Origin: Mesorhizobium sp. ORS 3324
GTDB lineage: Bacteria > Pseudomonadota > Alphaproteobacteria > Rhizobiales > Rhizobiaceae
Reading direction: 5' to 3'
NCBI GenBank assembly: GCA_000824825.2
Contig: LM655198.1
Coordinates: 81,398-145,397, forward strand
Length of the DNA: 64,000 bases
Made by a program: the position numbers and the translations under genes. Position 1 is the first letter of the stretch; each line of letters starts with the position of its first letter. Positions 36,045-45,332 of this stretch are shown here, one piece after another. The notes below the pieces were generated by a model that was not told the DNA's origin, did not search any database, and saw only the letters and a program-made list of their open reading frames with translations.

Positions 36045-37697
36045 ATGGAGCGTTCAACTAAGCAACATCGCGGCTCGATGCCAAAAGTCCTCGACAGTCT
36101 CGCCAAGGAGGCCAAGAGAGGCGGGATGGACAGGCGGGAATTTCTGGCGCTTGCTTCCATATTCGGTGCTTCGACAGCCATGGCATACTCAATGCTCGGC
36201 GCGACGCTACCGGCATATGCTGAAGAAACGCCCAAGAAAGGCGGTACGCTCAGAATCGCAATGCAGGTTTATAGCATAAAGGACCCACGCATAAGCGACT
36301 CTGCGGAGGTATCCAATATCTGTCGGCAATTTCTCGAAGGTCTTGTCAAGTACACACGAGAATACACCTTTGAACCCAAGCTGCTTGAAAACTGGGAGGT
36401 TAACGAGGACGCCACCGAATATACGTTGCATGTTCGGCGCGGCGTAAAATGGAACAACGGGGATGAGTTCAACGCCGACGACGTGATATTTAACCTTCTT
36501 CGTTGGTGCGAAAAGGAGGCGCCTGGGAATTCGATGGCCGAGCGCCTGGCTGCACTGATTGATGACAAAACCGGAAAAGTCATCGAGGGAGCCATCACGA
36601 AAGTTGATGAGCATACGGTGAAACTCAAGCTTTCTAGGTCGGACATCACGATCATCCCGGCGTTTGCTGATTATCCTGCGTTGATTGTGCACCGTGACTT
36701 TGACAAGGACGGATCGGATATCATAAAAAAGCCTGTGGGAACGGGACCGTTCGAACTGGTATCGTGGGACGTCGGCCAGAAGGCAGTCGCAAAGCGTAGA
36801 ACCAACGGTAGCTGGTGGGGCGGCGAAGCTCATCTCGACGAAGTACAATTCATCGACTATGGCACCGACCTTTCCACTGTTCAGAGTGCATTCGAATCGG
36901 GCGAAGTCGATGCCAATGAGCAGACATACGCAAATTATGTCGCCACCTTTGATAAGGTGGGTTTGGTAAGATCTGAGGCCAAGACAACGGCAACAATCAT
37001 ATGCCGGACACAGGTCACGAATAAGCCGTATGATGACCAGCGAGTGCGCAAGGCATTGCAGTTGGCTATCGACAACGACACTGTTCTTCGGACGGCGCAG
37101 AATGGCTTCGGCACCGTTGCTGCCGATTGTCACGTAGGACCGCTACACCCGGAATACTATCCACTGCCTCAAAAGAAGCGAGATGTTGAGGCTGCCCGAC
37201 GCCTGATGACCGAAGCCGGTCAAATGGACTTTGAACATGAGCTATTCAGCAGCGAGGCAGATTGGATAAAGGCCAGCGCGGACGCTATGGCAGCGCAGTT
37301 GCACGATGCCGGGTTCAAGGTGAAACGCACGATCGTTCCTGATAGCATATACTGGGTGAACTGGATGAAATATCCACTTTCAGCCACGGACTGGAACGCG
37401 CGTCCACTTGGGGTCCAGGTGCTGGCGCTCGCTTACCGCAGTGGAGCAATATGGAATGAGACGGGATGGTCCAATCCCGAGTTCGATACCAAGCTGGACA
37501 AAGCGTTGAAAGTGCCGGATCCGGAGAAGCGCAAAGCACTGATGCACGACGTTGAAACGCTCCTGCAGGATTCTGGCATTATCACGCAGCCCTATTGGCT
37601 TACTTTGTTCAATCACTCGACGAAACGAGTGAAAGGCTATGGGGTACACCCGATGTTGGAGATCGACCTCGGGAGGGTTTGGCTTGATCAAGCCTGA
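36045..37697 (+). CDS. Peptide-type ABC substrate-binding protein (SBP3), Tat-exported
   Basis: A 550-residue family-5 solute receptor, start at 36045 with GGGAGG five bases upstream. Long n-region, twin-arginine MDRREFLALASIFGAS, AYA cleavage site. It is closest to SBP1 (shared IDYGTDLSTVQSAFESGEVDANEQ; NARPLGVQVLALAYRSGA). Stands alone as one transcription unit between box E and a hairpin after the stop; no permease or enzyme gene follows in the same direction. This fits a receptor that relies on transporter parts encoded elsewhere. Confidence 0.94.
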   Translation: MERSTKQHRGSMPKVLDSLAKEAKRGGMDRREFLALASIFGASTAMAYSMLGATLPAYAEETPKKGGTLRIAMQVYSIKDPRISDSAEVSNICRQFLEGLVKYTREYTFEPKLLENWEVNEDATEYTLHVRRGVKWNNGDEFNADDVIFNLLRWCEKEAPGNSMAERLAALIDDKTGKVIEGAITKVDEHTVKLKLSRSDITIIPAFADYPALIVHRDFDKDGSDIIKKPVGTGPFELVSWDVGQKAVAKRRTNGSWWGGEAHLDEVQFIDYGTDLSTVQSAFESGEVDANEQTYANYVATFDKVGLVRSEAKTTATIICRTQVTNKPYDDQRVRKALQLAIDNDTVLRTAQNGFGTVAADCHVGPLHPEYYPLPQKKRDVEAARRLMTEAGQMDFEHELFSSEADWIKASADAMAAQLHDAGFKVKRTIVPDSIYWVNWMKYPLSATDWNARPLGVQVLALAYRSGAIWNETGWSNPEFDTKLDKALKVPDPEKRKALMHDVETLLQDSGIITQPYWLTLFNHSTKRVKGYGVHPMLEIDLGRVWLDQA

Positions 37698-37716
37698 GTA
37701 AACAGACGTCGGCCGG

Positions 37717-37738
37717 GCTGGTGCTAAGGTGCACCAGC
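37717..37738 (+). terminator. Hairpin after SBP3
   Basis: Perfect 8-bp stem GCTGGTGC / GCACCAGC with a six-base loop, 20 bases after the SBP3 stop. The following T-run is short, so termination is likely but not certain. Confidence 0.55.
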
Positions 37739-38216
37739 TTATGGCGTCATTGCATGCCCATTCCCCTGGTTCTGCCCAAAGCCACCTCGGGGAGCGTCCA
37801 CGCCGATGTCTGGAGATCTCCCCTGATGTGTTGCCAGCGAACTGGCGGCTTACCACCATCGCCAGAAGCAGGATCTCGGCGGGGTGCTCCTATCGTACCG
37901 CCCATGGTTCGGCCGACGATCCCCTGAGCCACCGTCAGCCCGGCACCCTTGAGAACCCGCCAGTTAGCGGCTGGCTACACGTCGAGCTTCATAGCTTTTT
38001 CGTCAGCCGCTGCTGGCGGCGCAGCGCGAAGACACGCTGGGCCACGGTGTTCGATCAGCCCCGATAGATGCCGGAGCGCCACAAATGGTCAGTCAACGCG
38101 ATGGCTGAAAATTGGCTGACGCAAAGAACGCATTCGCCGAGGAAGCGGAGAGAGCCCCGCCTTCCCGTCATCTGAAGGGCAGGCCCCAGACGTTAACGGG
38201 TCAGAACATGCATCTT
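37739..38216. other. Region without recognised gene
   Basis: Several short overlapping open frames on both strands with no known motif. The segment next to the truncated lysR probably contains the debris of the event that removed its 3' half. Confidence 0.4.
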
Positions 38217-38516
38217 TTAAGGGTTTCCATGTGGGTCACGTGCGATTTCGGCCAGCCCGAGCTCGATAGAAGCAAATCCACGCTCGAGGGACTTGAATAG
38301 CTTTTGACCACCGTCAGTTAGGATAACGCTATCGCGACGCCGATACAGCAAAGGTGTATTCAAGTGCTTTTCGAGCTTTTTTATCTGATAGGATACGGTG
38401 GCCTGATCCATATTTAGTTGAAGGGCTGCAGCATGAAAACTCCCACAACGCGCTGCGGATTCGAAGGCAGACAGCGCCACATGATATGAGAGCAGATCGC
38501 GTCCCCTGGTTGACAT
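38217..38516 (-). pseudogene. LysR regulator fragment (DNA-binding domain only)
   Basis: Encodes 99 residues with the LysR helix-turn-helix (FESAARCGSFHAAALQLNMDQA, TVSYQIKKLEKHLNTPLLYRR) and the linker helix, then a stop where the effector domain should begin. Full LysR proteins have about 300 residues. The remaining part could still bind DNA, but most likely this is a truncated pseudogene. It lies just downstream of the SDR gene of the large catabolic operon. Confidence 0.85.
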
Positions 38517-38691
38517 ACGCCCTCAGGCAGCCCGACGGAAAGTACAGCCTTTAGCTATGCACATTCGGTGACATGCGTAAACACAGCGACCTACCGCGAT
38601 AACCCACCGCTGGGGGCGGCAGACGCTGGGATGCCACCTTGCGACATCTCTGAAGCGCGTCTGCCTAATCTAGGATTGTTTCGCGCACGTG

Positions 38692-39501
38692 CTATGCGAC
38701 GCAGTTCAATCCTCCGTCAACGTAGATTTCCGATCCAGTGATATAAGCCGAATCATCGCTTGCCAGGAAGAGAGCGGTCCGCGCTATATCCCACGCGGTG
38801 CCGGTTCTTCTCATGGGAACTCGGGCAGCACGTGCCTTGGCCAAAGCTTCAAAGTCAATCTCAGCCTCGGACTTGCCGCTTGTCTGAATGGTCGCGTCCC
38901 TCGCCATTGGCGTGTCAATAATCCCCGGAAGGATCGAGTTGGCCCGTATGCCCTTGTCGGCATAGGTCGCTGCAAGGTTTCGGGTGAACGATACGACGGC
39001 TCCCTTTGAGGTGTTGTAGGCAATGTAGGGCGCGCCGAGATTGCGGAAGCCGGAGATTGACGAGATATTGATGATCGAGCCGGATCCCTGCTTCAGCATT
39101 TGTGGCAGCGCATGCTTGCAAGGCAAGAAAAACGCCTTCGTATTGATGTCGAGTATCCGATCCCAGTCCTCAACAGTAGTGCTTTCGGGGCTTCCAGCTT
39201 TGAGAATGCCGACGTTGTTGTGCAGCACGTCCAAGCTGCCAAAGGCTTCAACGCACGCAGCTATCATGGCTCTAACCGACGGTTCATCGGTTACGTTCCC
39301 CACGAAGATTTCCGCGCGGCCGCCCTCGCCTCGAATAATCTCCGCAGTCTGCTCAACAGCATTCCTGTTGAGGTCCGCAGCCAGAACCTTGGCGCCTTCG
39401 CGAGCGAAGAGCACCGCAGCGGCCTTGCCGTTGCCCCATCCAGGGCCCATCGACCCTGCCCCGGTGACGAGCACCGCCTTACCATCAAGACGACCAGCCA
39501 T
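38692..39501 (-). CDS. Short-chain dehydrogenase/reductase 1
   Basis: A classical SDR of 269 residues. NAD(P)-binding VLVTGAGSMGPGWGNGKA (about 10-28; the glycine-rich loop is atypical, with an insertion), LHNNVGIL, catalytic Ser and YxxxK in INISSISG and YIAYNTSKGAVV, and the C-terminal ITGSEIYVDGG. Oxidises an alcohol or reduces a ketone; substrate unknown. Last gene of the minus-strand operon that begins at 48439, 11 bases after the preceding SDR gene. Confidence 0.9.
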   Translation of the reverse strand: MAGRLDGKAVLVTGAGSMGPGWGNGKAAAVLFAREGAKVLAADLNRNAVEQTAEIIRGEGGRAEIFVGNVTDEPSVRAMIAACVEAFGSLDVLHNNVGILKAGSPESTTVEDWDRILDINTKAFFLPCKHALPQMLKQGSGSIINISSISGFRNLGAPYIAYNTSKGAVVSFTRNLAATYADKGIRANSILPGIIDTPMARDATIQTSGKSEAEIDFEALAKARAARVPMRRTGTAWDIARTALFLASDDSAYITGSEIYVDGGLNCVA

Positions 39502-39512
39502 AATTGTTCTCC

Positions 39513-40295
39513 TTAAACGCTGTGAAGGAAATGGCTCATGCCGCCGTCGACAAATAGCAGCTGGCCGTTGACGTACGACGAGGCGTTAGACAGAAGGAAC
39601 ACGGTTGGTCCACCGAGCTCCGACGGGTCGCCCCAACGTGCCGCTGGCGTGCGCACCTTGATCTTGTTGGCAAAGCTCTCGTCCGCGAGTCGTTCCTTGT
39701 TGATCTCTGTTACGAAATAGCCGGGGGCGATCGCGTTGACCCTGATTCCGAACGACCCCAGTTCGGCCGATGCGGCCCGGGTGAATCCTACGATCGCGCC
39801 CTTGGCCGAGGTATAATTGCAAATCCCGGCGCGCGGGCTGGAGAAGGCGATCGATGAGATGTTTACGATGCGGCCCCGATCCGCCGCATCCACCTTCCGC
39901 ATTTCAGCGGCGGCCGCCTTCGTCAGCAGGAATGGCGCAACCATGTGGACGGCCATGATCCGCTCGTAAGTATCAGCGGTTTCGTCCCATATGGTGTTGT
40001 GCAGCAGCATGCCGGCGTTGTTCACGAGCCCCCAGATGCTGCCGTGACGCTGGATGATCGTCGGGATCGCGGCAGTGACAGCGTCGCGGTCGGCCATTTC
40101 GAAAGCCAAGTAGTCGGCCTTGAGGCCTCTCGCCTCGAGTTCCTGCTTTCGCGCCTTGCCGGCAGCTTCGCTGCGCCCGTGCAGGATAACTGTTGCGCCG
40201 GCCTCTGCGGCGGCTTGGGCGGAGGCCCAACCAAGCCCGCGCGTGGACCCCGTGATAAGTACGACTTTTCCGTCGAGTGAGAATGGGTTGTTCAT
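39513..40295 (-). CDS. Short-chain dehydrogenase/reductase 2
   Basis: A 260-residue SDR, start at 40295 (MNNPFSLDGK) with GGAG upstream; the frame is open to 40310. Motifs: VLITGSTRGLGWASAQAAAEAG, LVNNAGML, catalytic Ser in NISSIAF, YTSAKGAIVGF, and FVDGGMSHFL. It belongs to a different branch from SDR 1. Two SDRs side by side suggest successive oxidation steps on a hydroxy or keto acid. Confidence 0.9.
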   Translation of the reverse strand: MNNPFSLDGKVVLITGSTRGLGWASAQAAAEAGATVILHGRSEAAGKARKQELEARGLKADYLAFEMADRDAVTAAIPTIIQRHGSIWGLVNNAGMLLHNTIWDETADTYERIMAVHMVAPFLLTKAAAAEMRKVDAADRGRIVNISSIAFSSPRAGICNYTSAKGAIVGFTRAASAELGSFGIRVNAIAPGYFVTEINKERLADESFANKIKVRTPAARWGDPSELGGPTVFLLSNASSYVNGQLLFVDGGMSHFLHSV

Positions 40296-40331
40296 GCAAG
40301 AATGCTCCAACTTTCTGAATTTCTTGGGGTC

Positions 40332-42779
40332 TCAGGCGCGCATGCGCTCTGATGTCGGGTCGTAAAATGGCTTGAGGCTGGCCTTCGCCGGTTCAGCGCG
40401 GCCGTTGACCTGGATTGCGAATTTGCCGCTGGCGACAAATTCGGCTGTGACGGCCTCGTCGGCGTTCACATAGCCCATGCCGATTGCCGCCCCTAGGTGA
40501 TGCGCGTAGTTCCCGGATGTCAGATAACCGACCGCCTTGCCGTCCATGAGGATCGGCTCGTTGTGGAAAAGCAGCGGCTCCGGTTTCTCCAAGAGGAAGC
40601 AAAGCATCCGCTTCTTGCCGATCCCGGCCGCCTTCTGGTCCAGGAATGCGTCGCGGCCAATGAACGGCGTGTTCTTGTTCGGCTTGGCCGTGAAGGCCAA
40701 CCCGGCATCGACCAGACTGTCCTCGTAGACGATGTCATGGCCCCAGTGGCGGAAGCCCTTCTCCATGCGCAAAGCATCGACCGCGTGCATGCCGGCAGGG
40801 CGAAGGCCGAAGCTTTTCCCGGCCTCCAGCAGTGAGTCGAGAAAGGCCAAAGCATCCTGTGCCGGAATGTAAATCTCCCAGCCGAGTTCGCCGACATAGG
40901 AAATGCGCTGCGCCCAAAGGCGCACGCCGCCGGCGATCATCCAGCGCCCGGTGCCGAAGCTGAAATGCTGATTGGAAAGATCTTCTTCGGTCATCGATTG
41001 GAAGACCGCACGTGCGTTCGGGCCCTGCAGCGCGATCACCCCGAAATCATCGGTGACATCGGTGATTTCGACATCTTCTTGCTTCCCGACATGCGACAGC
41101 AGCCAGGACCAATCCTTCACATGGCTCCCGCAGGGAGTGGCAATCATGAACTCGGCTTCGCCCATCTTGACTACTGTGAGATCCGCTTCGATCCCGCCGC
41201 GTTCGTTCAACCACTGGGTATAGACCAGCTTGCCAACCGGCACCGCGACGTCGGCGCAGCAGAGGCGCTGGAGCACAGTCTCCGCGTCGCGACCGGTGAC
41301 TTTGAATTTCGCCAGGGAAGTCAGATCGTAGAAGCCGACGTTCTCCCGAATGTTGTTGTGCTCTTGCGCGGCGTACGGGAACCAGTTCTGGCGGGAATAG
41401 CTGTATTCGTATTCGGGCTTGACGCCCTTCGGCGCATACCAATTCGGACGTTCCCAGCCCGCGACCTCGCCGTGTACCGCGCCCAGTTCGACGAGACGGT
41501 CATAGAAGGGCGATTTGCGAATGCCTCGGCTGGAGCGGTATTGATAATAGGGCCAGTGCATGGCGTAGGAACGCTCAAGCGCCTCGGCGACGCGGTTTTC
41601 TAGATAGGTCTCGTCGCCCTGAAACGGCATGGCGCGGCGGCAATCGCTTTCCCAAACGTCCATTGGCGGGTAGCCAAGGTCGATCCATTCGGCCATCACC
41701 TTGCCAATACCGCCGGCGCCGCCAATGCCACGGCTGTTGAAACCGCAAGCGACAAAAAAGTTCTTGAGCAGCGGCGCTTCGCCCATCAGGTGCTGATTGT
41801 CGGTGGTGAAGCTCTCCGGGCCGTTGAAGAAGGTCGAGATGCCGATCTTCTCCAGCACCGGATACCTGGTCATGGCTCTCTCGAGATACTTCTCGAAATG
41901 CTCGAGTTCATATGGCAGGTGGCCGAAGCTGAAATCAGCGGGCACCCTGGACATCGGCAGGGGATTGGCGTTGTCCTCGAAGAAACCGATCAGGAGCTTG
42001 CCCGCGTCTTCCTTGAAATAGACGCCGTGATCGAGGTCGCGCATGATCGGCAGCTTGCTGGGCAAACCCGGGACCGGTTCGGTCACCACATAGTAGTGCT
42101 CGCAGGCGAACAGCGGCAGTACCACGCCGACCTGCTTGGCCAGATCGCGCGACCACATGCCGCCGGTGAGCACCACCTTCCTTGCGCGGATCGTGCCTTG
42201 GTTGGTCTCTACGCCCGTCACCTTGCCGCCGTCGGTCAGGATCCTGGTGACGGTCACGCCTTCGCGCACGGTCGCGCCGTTCATGCGCGCGCCCTTGACC
42301 AGCGCCATGGTGACATCGATCGGGTTGGTCTGGCCGTCCTTCGGCAGATGCAGCCCGCCAACCAGATCACTGGTGTCGATACCGGGATAAAGTTGTCCCA
42401 GAGTTTTTGGCCCGACCACCTCGACCTCGACGCCAAAAACGCGTGCCATTTCGGCAGTGCGCGTCAATTCCTCAAGCCGTGCCGAGGTCTGTGCAAGTGA
42501 GATCGACCCGTTCCGCTTGTACCCCGTTGCCTGACCGGTCTCCGCCTCGAGTTCCTGGTAGAGGCGGTGCGAATAGGCGCCGAGCTGGGTCATGTTTTTC
42601 GTGGGCCAAAGCGTGCCGACAAGGCCAGCTGCATGCCACGTCGTGCCGCATGTCAGCCGGTCGCGCTCTAACAAGAGAACATCGGACACGCCGCGCTTGG
42701 CCAAGTGGTAGGCAATCGACGCGCCGCCAATGCCGCCGCCGATGATGACGACCTGTACTTCTTCGGGAAGAGTGGACAT
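40332..42779 (-). CDS. Dimethylglycine/sarcosine dehydrogenase-like flavoprotein with GcvT domain
   Basis: An 815-residue enzyme from the ATG at 42779, with a weak GAGAG upstream; a TTG at 42794 is also possible and would overlap the previous stop. N-terminal FAD/DAO domain: VVIIGGGIGGASIAYHLAKRG and CGTTWHAAGLVG, whose histidine (residue 49 from this start) matches the covalent FAD site of dimethylglycine and sarcosine dehydrogenases. The C-terminal half (about 430-815) is a GcvT-like tetrahydrofolate-binding domain (YDLTSLAKFKVTGRDAETVLQ; ISYVGELGWEIYIP). Such enzymes demethylate N-methylated amino acids and pass formaldehyde to tetrahydrofolate. Substrate here not known. Confidence 0.92.
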   Translation of the reverse strand: MSTLPEEVQVVIIGGGIGGASIAYHLAKRGVSDVLLLERDRLTCGTTWHAAGLVGTLWPTKNMTQLGAYSHRLYQELEAETGQATGYKRNGSISLAQTSARLEELTRTAEMARVFGVEVEVVGPKTLGQLYPGIDTSDLVGGLHLPKDGQTNPIDVTMALVKGARMNGATVREGVTVTRILTDGGKVTGVETNQGTIRARKVVLTGGMWSRDLAKQVGVVLPLFACEHYYVVTEPVPGLPSKLPIMRDLDHGVYFKEDAGKLLIGFFEDNANPLPMSRVPADFSFGHLPYELEHFEKYLERAMTRYPVLEKIGISTFFNGPESFTTDNQHLMGEAPLLKNFFVACGFNSRGIGGAGGIGKVMAEWIDLGYPPMDVWESDCRRAMPFQGDETYLENRVAEALERSYAMHWPYYQYRSSRGIRKSPFYDRLVELGAVHGEVAGWERPNWYAPKGVKPEYEYSYSRQNWFPYAAQEHNNIRENVGFYDLTSLAKFKVTGRDAETVLQRLCCADVAVPVGKLVYTQWLNERGGIEADLTVVKMGEAEFMIATPCGSHVKDWSWLLSHVGKQEDVEITDVTDDFGVIALQGPNARAVFQSMTEEDLSNQHFSFGTGRWMIAGGVRLWAQRISYVGELGWEIYIPAQDALAFLDSLLEAGKSFGLRPAGMHAVDALRMEKGFRHWGHDIVYEDSLVDAGLAFTAKPNKNTPFIGRDAFLDQKAAGIGKKRMLCFLLEKPEPLLFHNEPILMDGKAVGYLTSGNYAHHLGAAIGMGYVNADEAVTAEFVASGKFAIQVNGRAEPAKASLKPFYDPTSERMRA

Positions 42780-42790
42780 ATTGCTCTCGT

Positions 42791-43804
42791 TCAAGGTTTC
42801 AGCGCGACGTGAAACAGCCCGCCGGAATGGTCTACGCTGTGTTCCATCGCAGCCAGGATTTGATCGGTGTTGAAGATATCAGCCCGGAAAGGTGACAAAT
42901 CGATCGTGCCCGCAGCGATAAGTGCCAGCACATCTGCGGCCAGTCCGTGAGGGAACCAGAATGAGCCCACCACCCTGTTGCTGTTGCGCATCAACAGGCT
43001 GGTGTTGAAGGCGGCCCGCTCGGTCAGTGCGCCGACAAACACGATCGTTCCGAAGCGACGCAGGCGCTCTGAGAGTGCGACCGATATCGCAGCGTTCTCG
43101 CCGCCGGAGCAGTCGAGGACGAAGTCGACGGGCGATCGATCGTCCGGCTCTTCGACCACGATGCGACTGTCTAGAGCTGCGAGCTGCTGCAGAACCGAAG
43201 TTCTGCGTCCCACAAGGCGAACTTGGCCCGCTCCGATGGCCAGGGCGATGACAGCAGCAGACGTGCCCAGCAAGCCCGCGGCGCCGTTGATTGCAACGAC
43301 CTCGCCCGGTTTGAAGTCCCCTCGCCTGAAGCCGGCCAACGCCGTTGCGAACCATCCAAGCCGACATAGAATTTCGGGCGGCGTGCGTACGTTGGCAGGA
43401 ATGGGTGTAAAGCAATGTTCCGGCCCAACGAACTCCTCCGCGAAGGTGCCATTCGGCCACTTGGCGAGATGCCGCCTTGCTGCGGGCGCCAGCCCGAAGC
43501 AGCCGATGAACCCATGATCGGCCTGGGGCCCAGGGCCTTCGATATACATGTCGCAATAGACTGCCTGACCGCGACGCAATGGGCAGTCCGGATCGGCTGT
43601 TTCCTCAACGACGCCAACCGCGCACTGCCCGGGAGTGAAAGGCCGCGGTGGTGTCTGCCAGCTGCCTGAGGGCAAATGCTCGAAATAGGGCGGCAAGAAT
43701 GCAGCCTGGATCCGGACACGCACGGCGCCCGCAGGCAATGCTGGACGTTTTATCTCCTGAGAGACGAACTGCCTGTTCCCTTCGACGACTCGAACGGCCT
43801 TCAT
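42791..43804 (-). CDS. Medium-chain (zinc-type) dehydrogenase/reductase
   Basis: A 337-residue MDR-family protein, start at 43804 (MKAVRVVEGN), two bases after the aldehyde dehydrogenase stop, with CCTGGAG upstream. The coenzyme fold is clear (VVAINGAAGLLGTSAAVIALAIGAG, about 164-188; VDFVLDCSGG). The usual catalytic-zinc GHE motif is not evident, so it may be a zinc-independent quinone-reductase-like MDR. It lies within the operon between the aldehyde dehydrogenase and the DMGDH-like gene. Confidence 0.85.
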   Translation of the reverse strand: MKAVRVVEGNRQFVSQEIKRPALPAGAVRVRIQAAFLPPYFEHLPSGSWQTPPRPFTPGQCAVGVVEETADPDCPLRRGQAVYCDMYIEGPGPQADHGFIGCFGLAPAARRHLAKWPNGTFAEEFVGPEHCFTPIPANVRTPPEILCRLGWFATALAGFRRGDFKPGEVVAINGAAGLLGTSAAVIALAIGAGQVRLVGRRTSVLQQLAALDSRIVVEEPDDRSPVDFVLDCSGGENAAISVALSERLRRFGTIVFVGALTERAAFNTSLLMRNSNRVVGSFWFPHGLAADVLALIAAGTIDLSPFRADIFNTDQILAAMEHSVDHSGGLFHVALKP

Positions 43805-43806
43805 GT

Positions 43807-45318
43807 CTACGCTCCAGGCCGGGCCGGCGGCGCCAGATTCATCCACACCGTCTTCAGCTCAGTGTACTGCTCATGCGCCTCCAAGCCGTTGTCGCGCCCG
43901 CCGAAACCGGACTGCTTAAAGCCGCCGAACGGGGTCGAGATTTCGCCCTCGGAGTAGCAGTTTACCGAGACGGTACCTGCATTGAGCCGACGTGACAGCT
44001 TGTGAGCCTTGCCCACGTCTGTTGTGTAAAGCGACGCAGTGAGACCATACTCGGTGTCGTTGGCCAGATCGATCGCGTGGTCGTCGTCACGCGCTTCGGT
44101 GATGGTCAACACGGGGCCAAAGATCTCCTCGCGATAGATGGTCATGTCGGGCGTGACCCGATCGAACACCGTCGCCTCGATGAAATAGCCTGGCCGATCG
44201 AGTTGGTTGCCGCCGCAGGCGAGCGCTGCTCCCTCGGCACGCCCCGTCTCGAGGTATTTCTTGATGGTGTCGCAGTGGCTTGCACCCACCACTGGGCCGA
44301 GTTGGGTGGACGGCTCCAGAGGATCGCCCAATTTCCAGTTCCTGCAAGCAGCGACGATCTTTTCGGTCAATTCTTCCTTGATCGCCCTATGCACGATCAG
44401 TCGGCTGTTGGAGGCGCAGTTCTGGCCCATATTGGTCAAAATTGAGAAGGCCTGCTGCTCGGCCACAAAGTCGAGGTTTGGCGCGTCGGCCAGCACGACT
44501 GCGGGGTTCTTTCCGCCCAGCTCCAGCACGATCCGCTTCAGATTAGAACGCCGGGAGTAGTCAAGGAACATCCGCCCGACTTCGGTGGAACCGGTGAAGG
44601 AAATGATCCGGACGTCCCGATGAAGACCGAGCGCCTCGCCAACCTCACGTGACCCGGTGACGACGTTCAGGACACCCGCCGGGAGGCCCGCCTCGACCGC
44701 CAACTCGGCCATGCGCAGCGCGGTGATCGTGGTCATCTGCGACGGCTTCAGCACCACCGAGTTGCCGGTCGCCAATGCCGGACCGATCTTCCAGCCGGCC
44801 ATCAGCATCGGAAAGTTCCACGGAAGCACGAGGCCGACCACACCCAGCGGCTCGCGTACGATCATGCCGAGTGCATTGCTGTCGGTCGAAGCGATCCTGG
44901 AGAACAGCTTGTCCTGGGCTTCGGCGTGCCAAGCAATGGTGCTTGCCGTGAACGGCACGTCGACCGTCATGCAATCGGTGATCGGCTTGCCCGAATCCAG
45001 GCTTTCCAGAACCGCGAGTTCCTGCAGGTTCTTGTTGATCAGCTCGGCAAAACGCAGCAGGACGGCTTTGCGTTCGGACGGGTGTTTCTGCGACCACACC
45101 CCGGACTCAAACGTGGCCTTGGCGACCGCAACCGCGGCATCCACATCCGAGGGGCTGCAGCTCTCGATTTGCGCAAGAACTTCGCCGTTTGCCGGGTTGA
45201 TGCTCTTGAATGATCTTGCCGCCGAGGCGTTGCGGTACTCGCCATCGATAAAGGGGCGTGAAGGCAGCCTTAGCGCAGCAGCGATCGACAGAGCATCAGC
45301 ACGAGTAAAAATTGTCAT
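43807..45318 (-). CDS. Aldehyde dehydrogenase, PuuC-like
   Basis: A 503-residue NAD(P)-dependent aldehyde dehydrogenase. Catalytic Cys301 in GQNCASN, general base Glu266 in VLELGGK, and PWNFPMLMAGWKIGPALATGN, FTGSTEVG, EEIFGPVL and FGGFKQSGFG are present. N-terminal FIDGEYRNA and the end YTELKTVWMNL resemble gamma-glutamyl-gamma-aminobutyraldehyde dehydrogenase (PuuC) of the putrescine pathway. It probably oxidises the aldehyde made by the PuuB-like oxidase at the head of this operon. The upstream residue of Cys301 is Asn instead of the more common Val/Thr. Confidence 0.93.
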   Translation of the reverse strand: MTIFTRADALSIAAALRLPSRPFIDGEYRNASAARSFKSINPANGEVLAQIESCSPSDVDAAVAVAKATFESGVWSQKHPSERKAVLLRFAELINKNLQELAVLESLDSGKPITDCMTVDVPFTASTIAWHAEAQDKLFSRIASTDSNALGMIVREPLGVVGLVLPWNFPMLMAGWKIGPALATGNSVVLKPSQMTTITALRMAELAVEAGLPAGVLNVVTGSREVGEALGLHRDVRIISFTGSTEVGRMFLDYSRRSNLKRIVLELGGKNPAVVLADAPNLDFVAEQQAFSILTNMGQNCASNSRLIVHRAIKEELTEKIVAACRNWKLGDPLEPSTQLGPVVGASHCDTIKKYLETGRAEGAALACGGNQLDRPGYFIEATVFDRVTPDMTIYREEIFGPVLTITEARDDDHAIDLANDTEYGLTASLYTTDVGKAHKLSRRLNAGTVSVNCYSEGEISTPFGGFKQSGFGGRDNGLEAHEQYTELKTVWMNLAPPARPGA

Positions 45319-45332
45319 GGAAGTTCCAATTC

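Noticed and set aside
36207..37133. Minus-strand frame of 308 codons opposite SBP3
   Set aside because: Antisense of a clear SBP gene; a similar shadow is present opposite SBP4, as expected from their shared sequence.
41790..42500. Plus-strand frame of 236 codons opposite the DMGDH-like gene
   Set aside because: Antisense shadow; no motif and no ribosome site.
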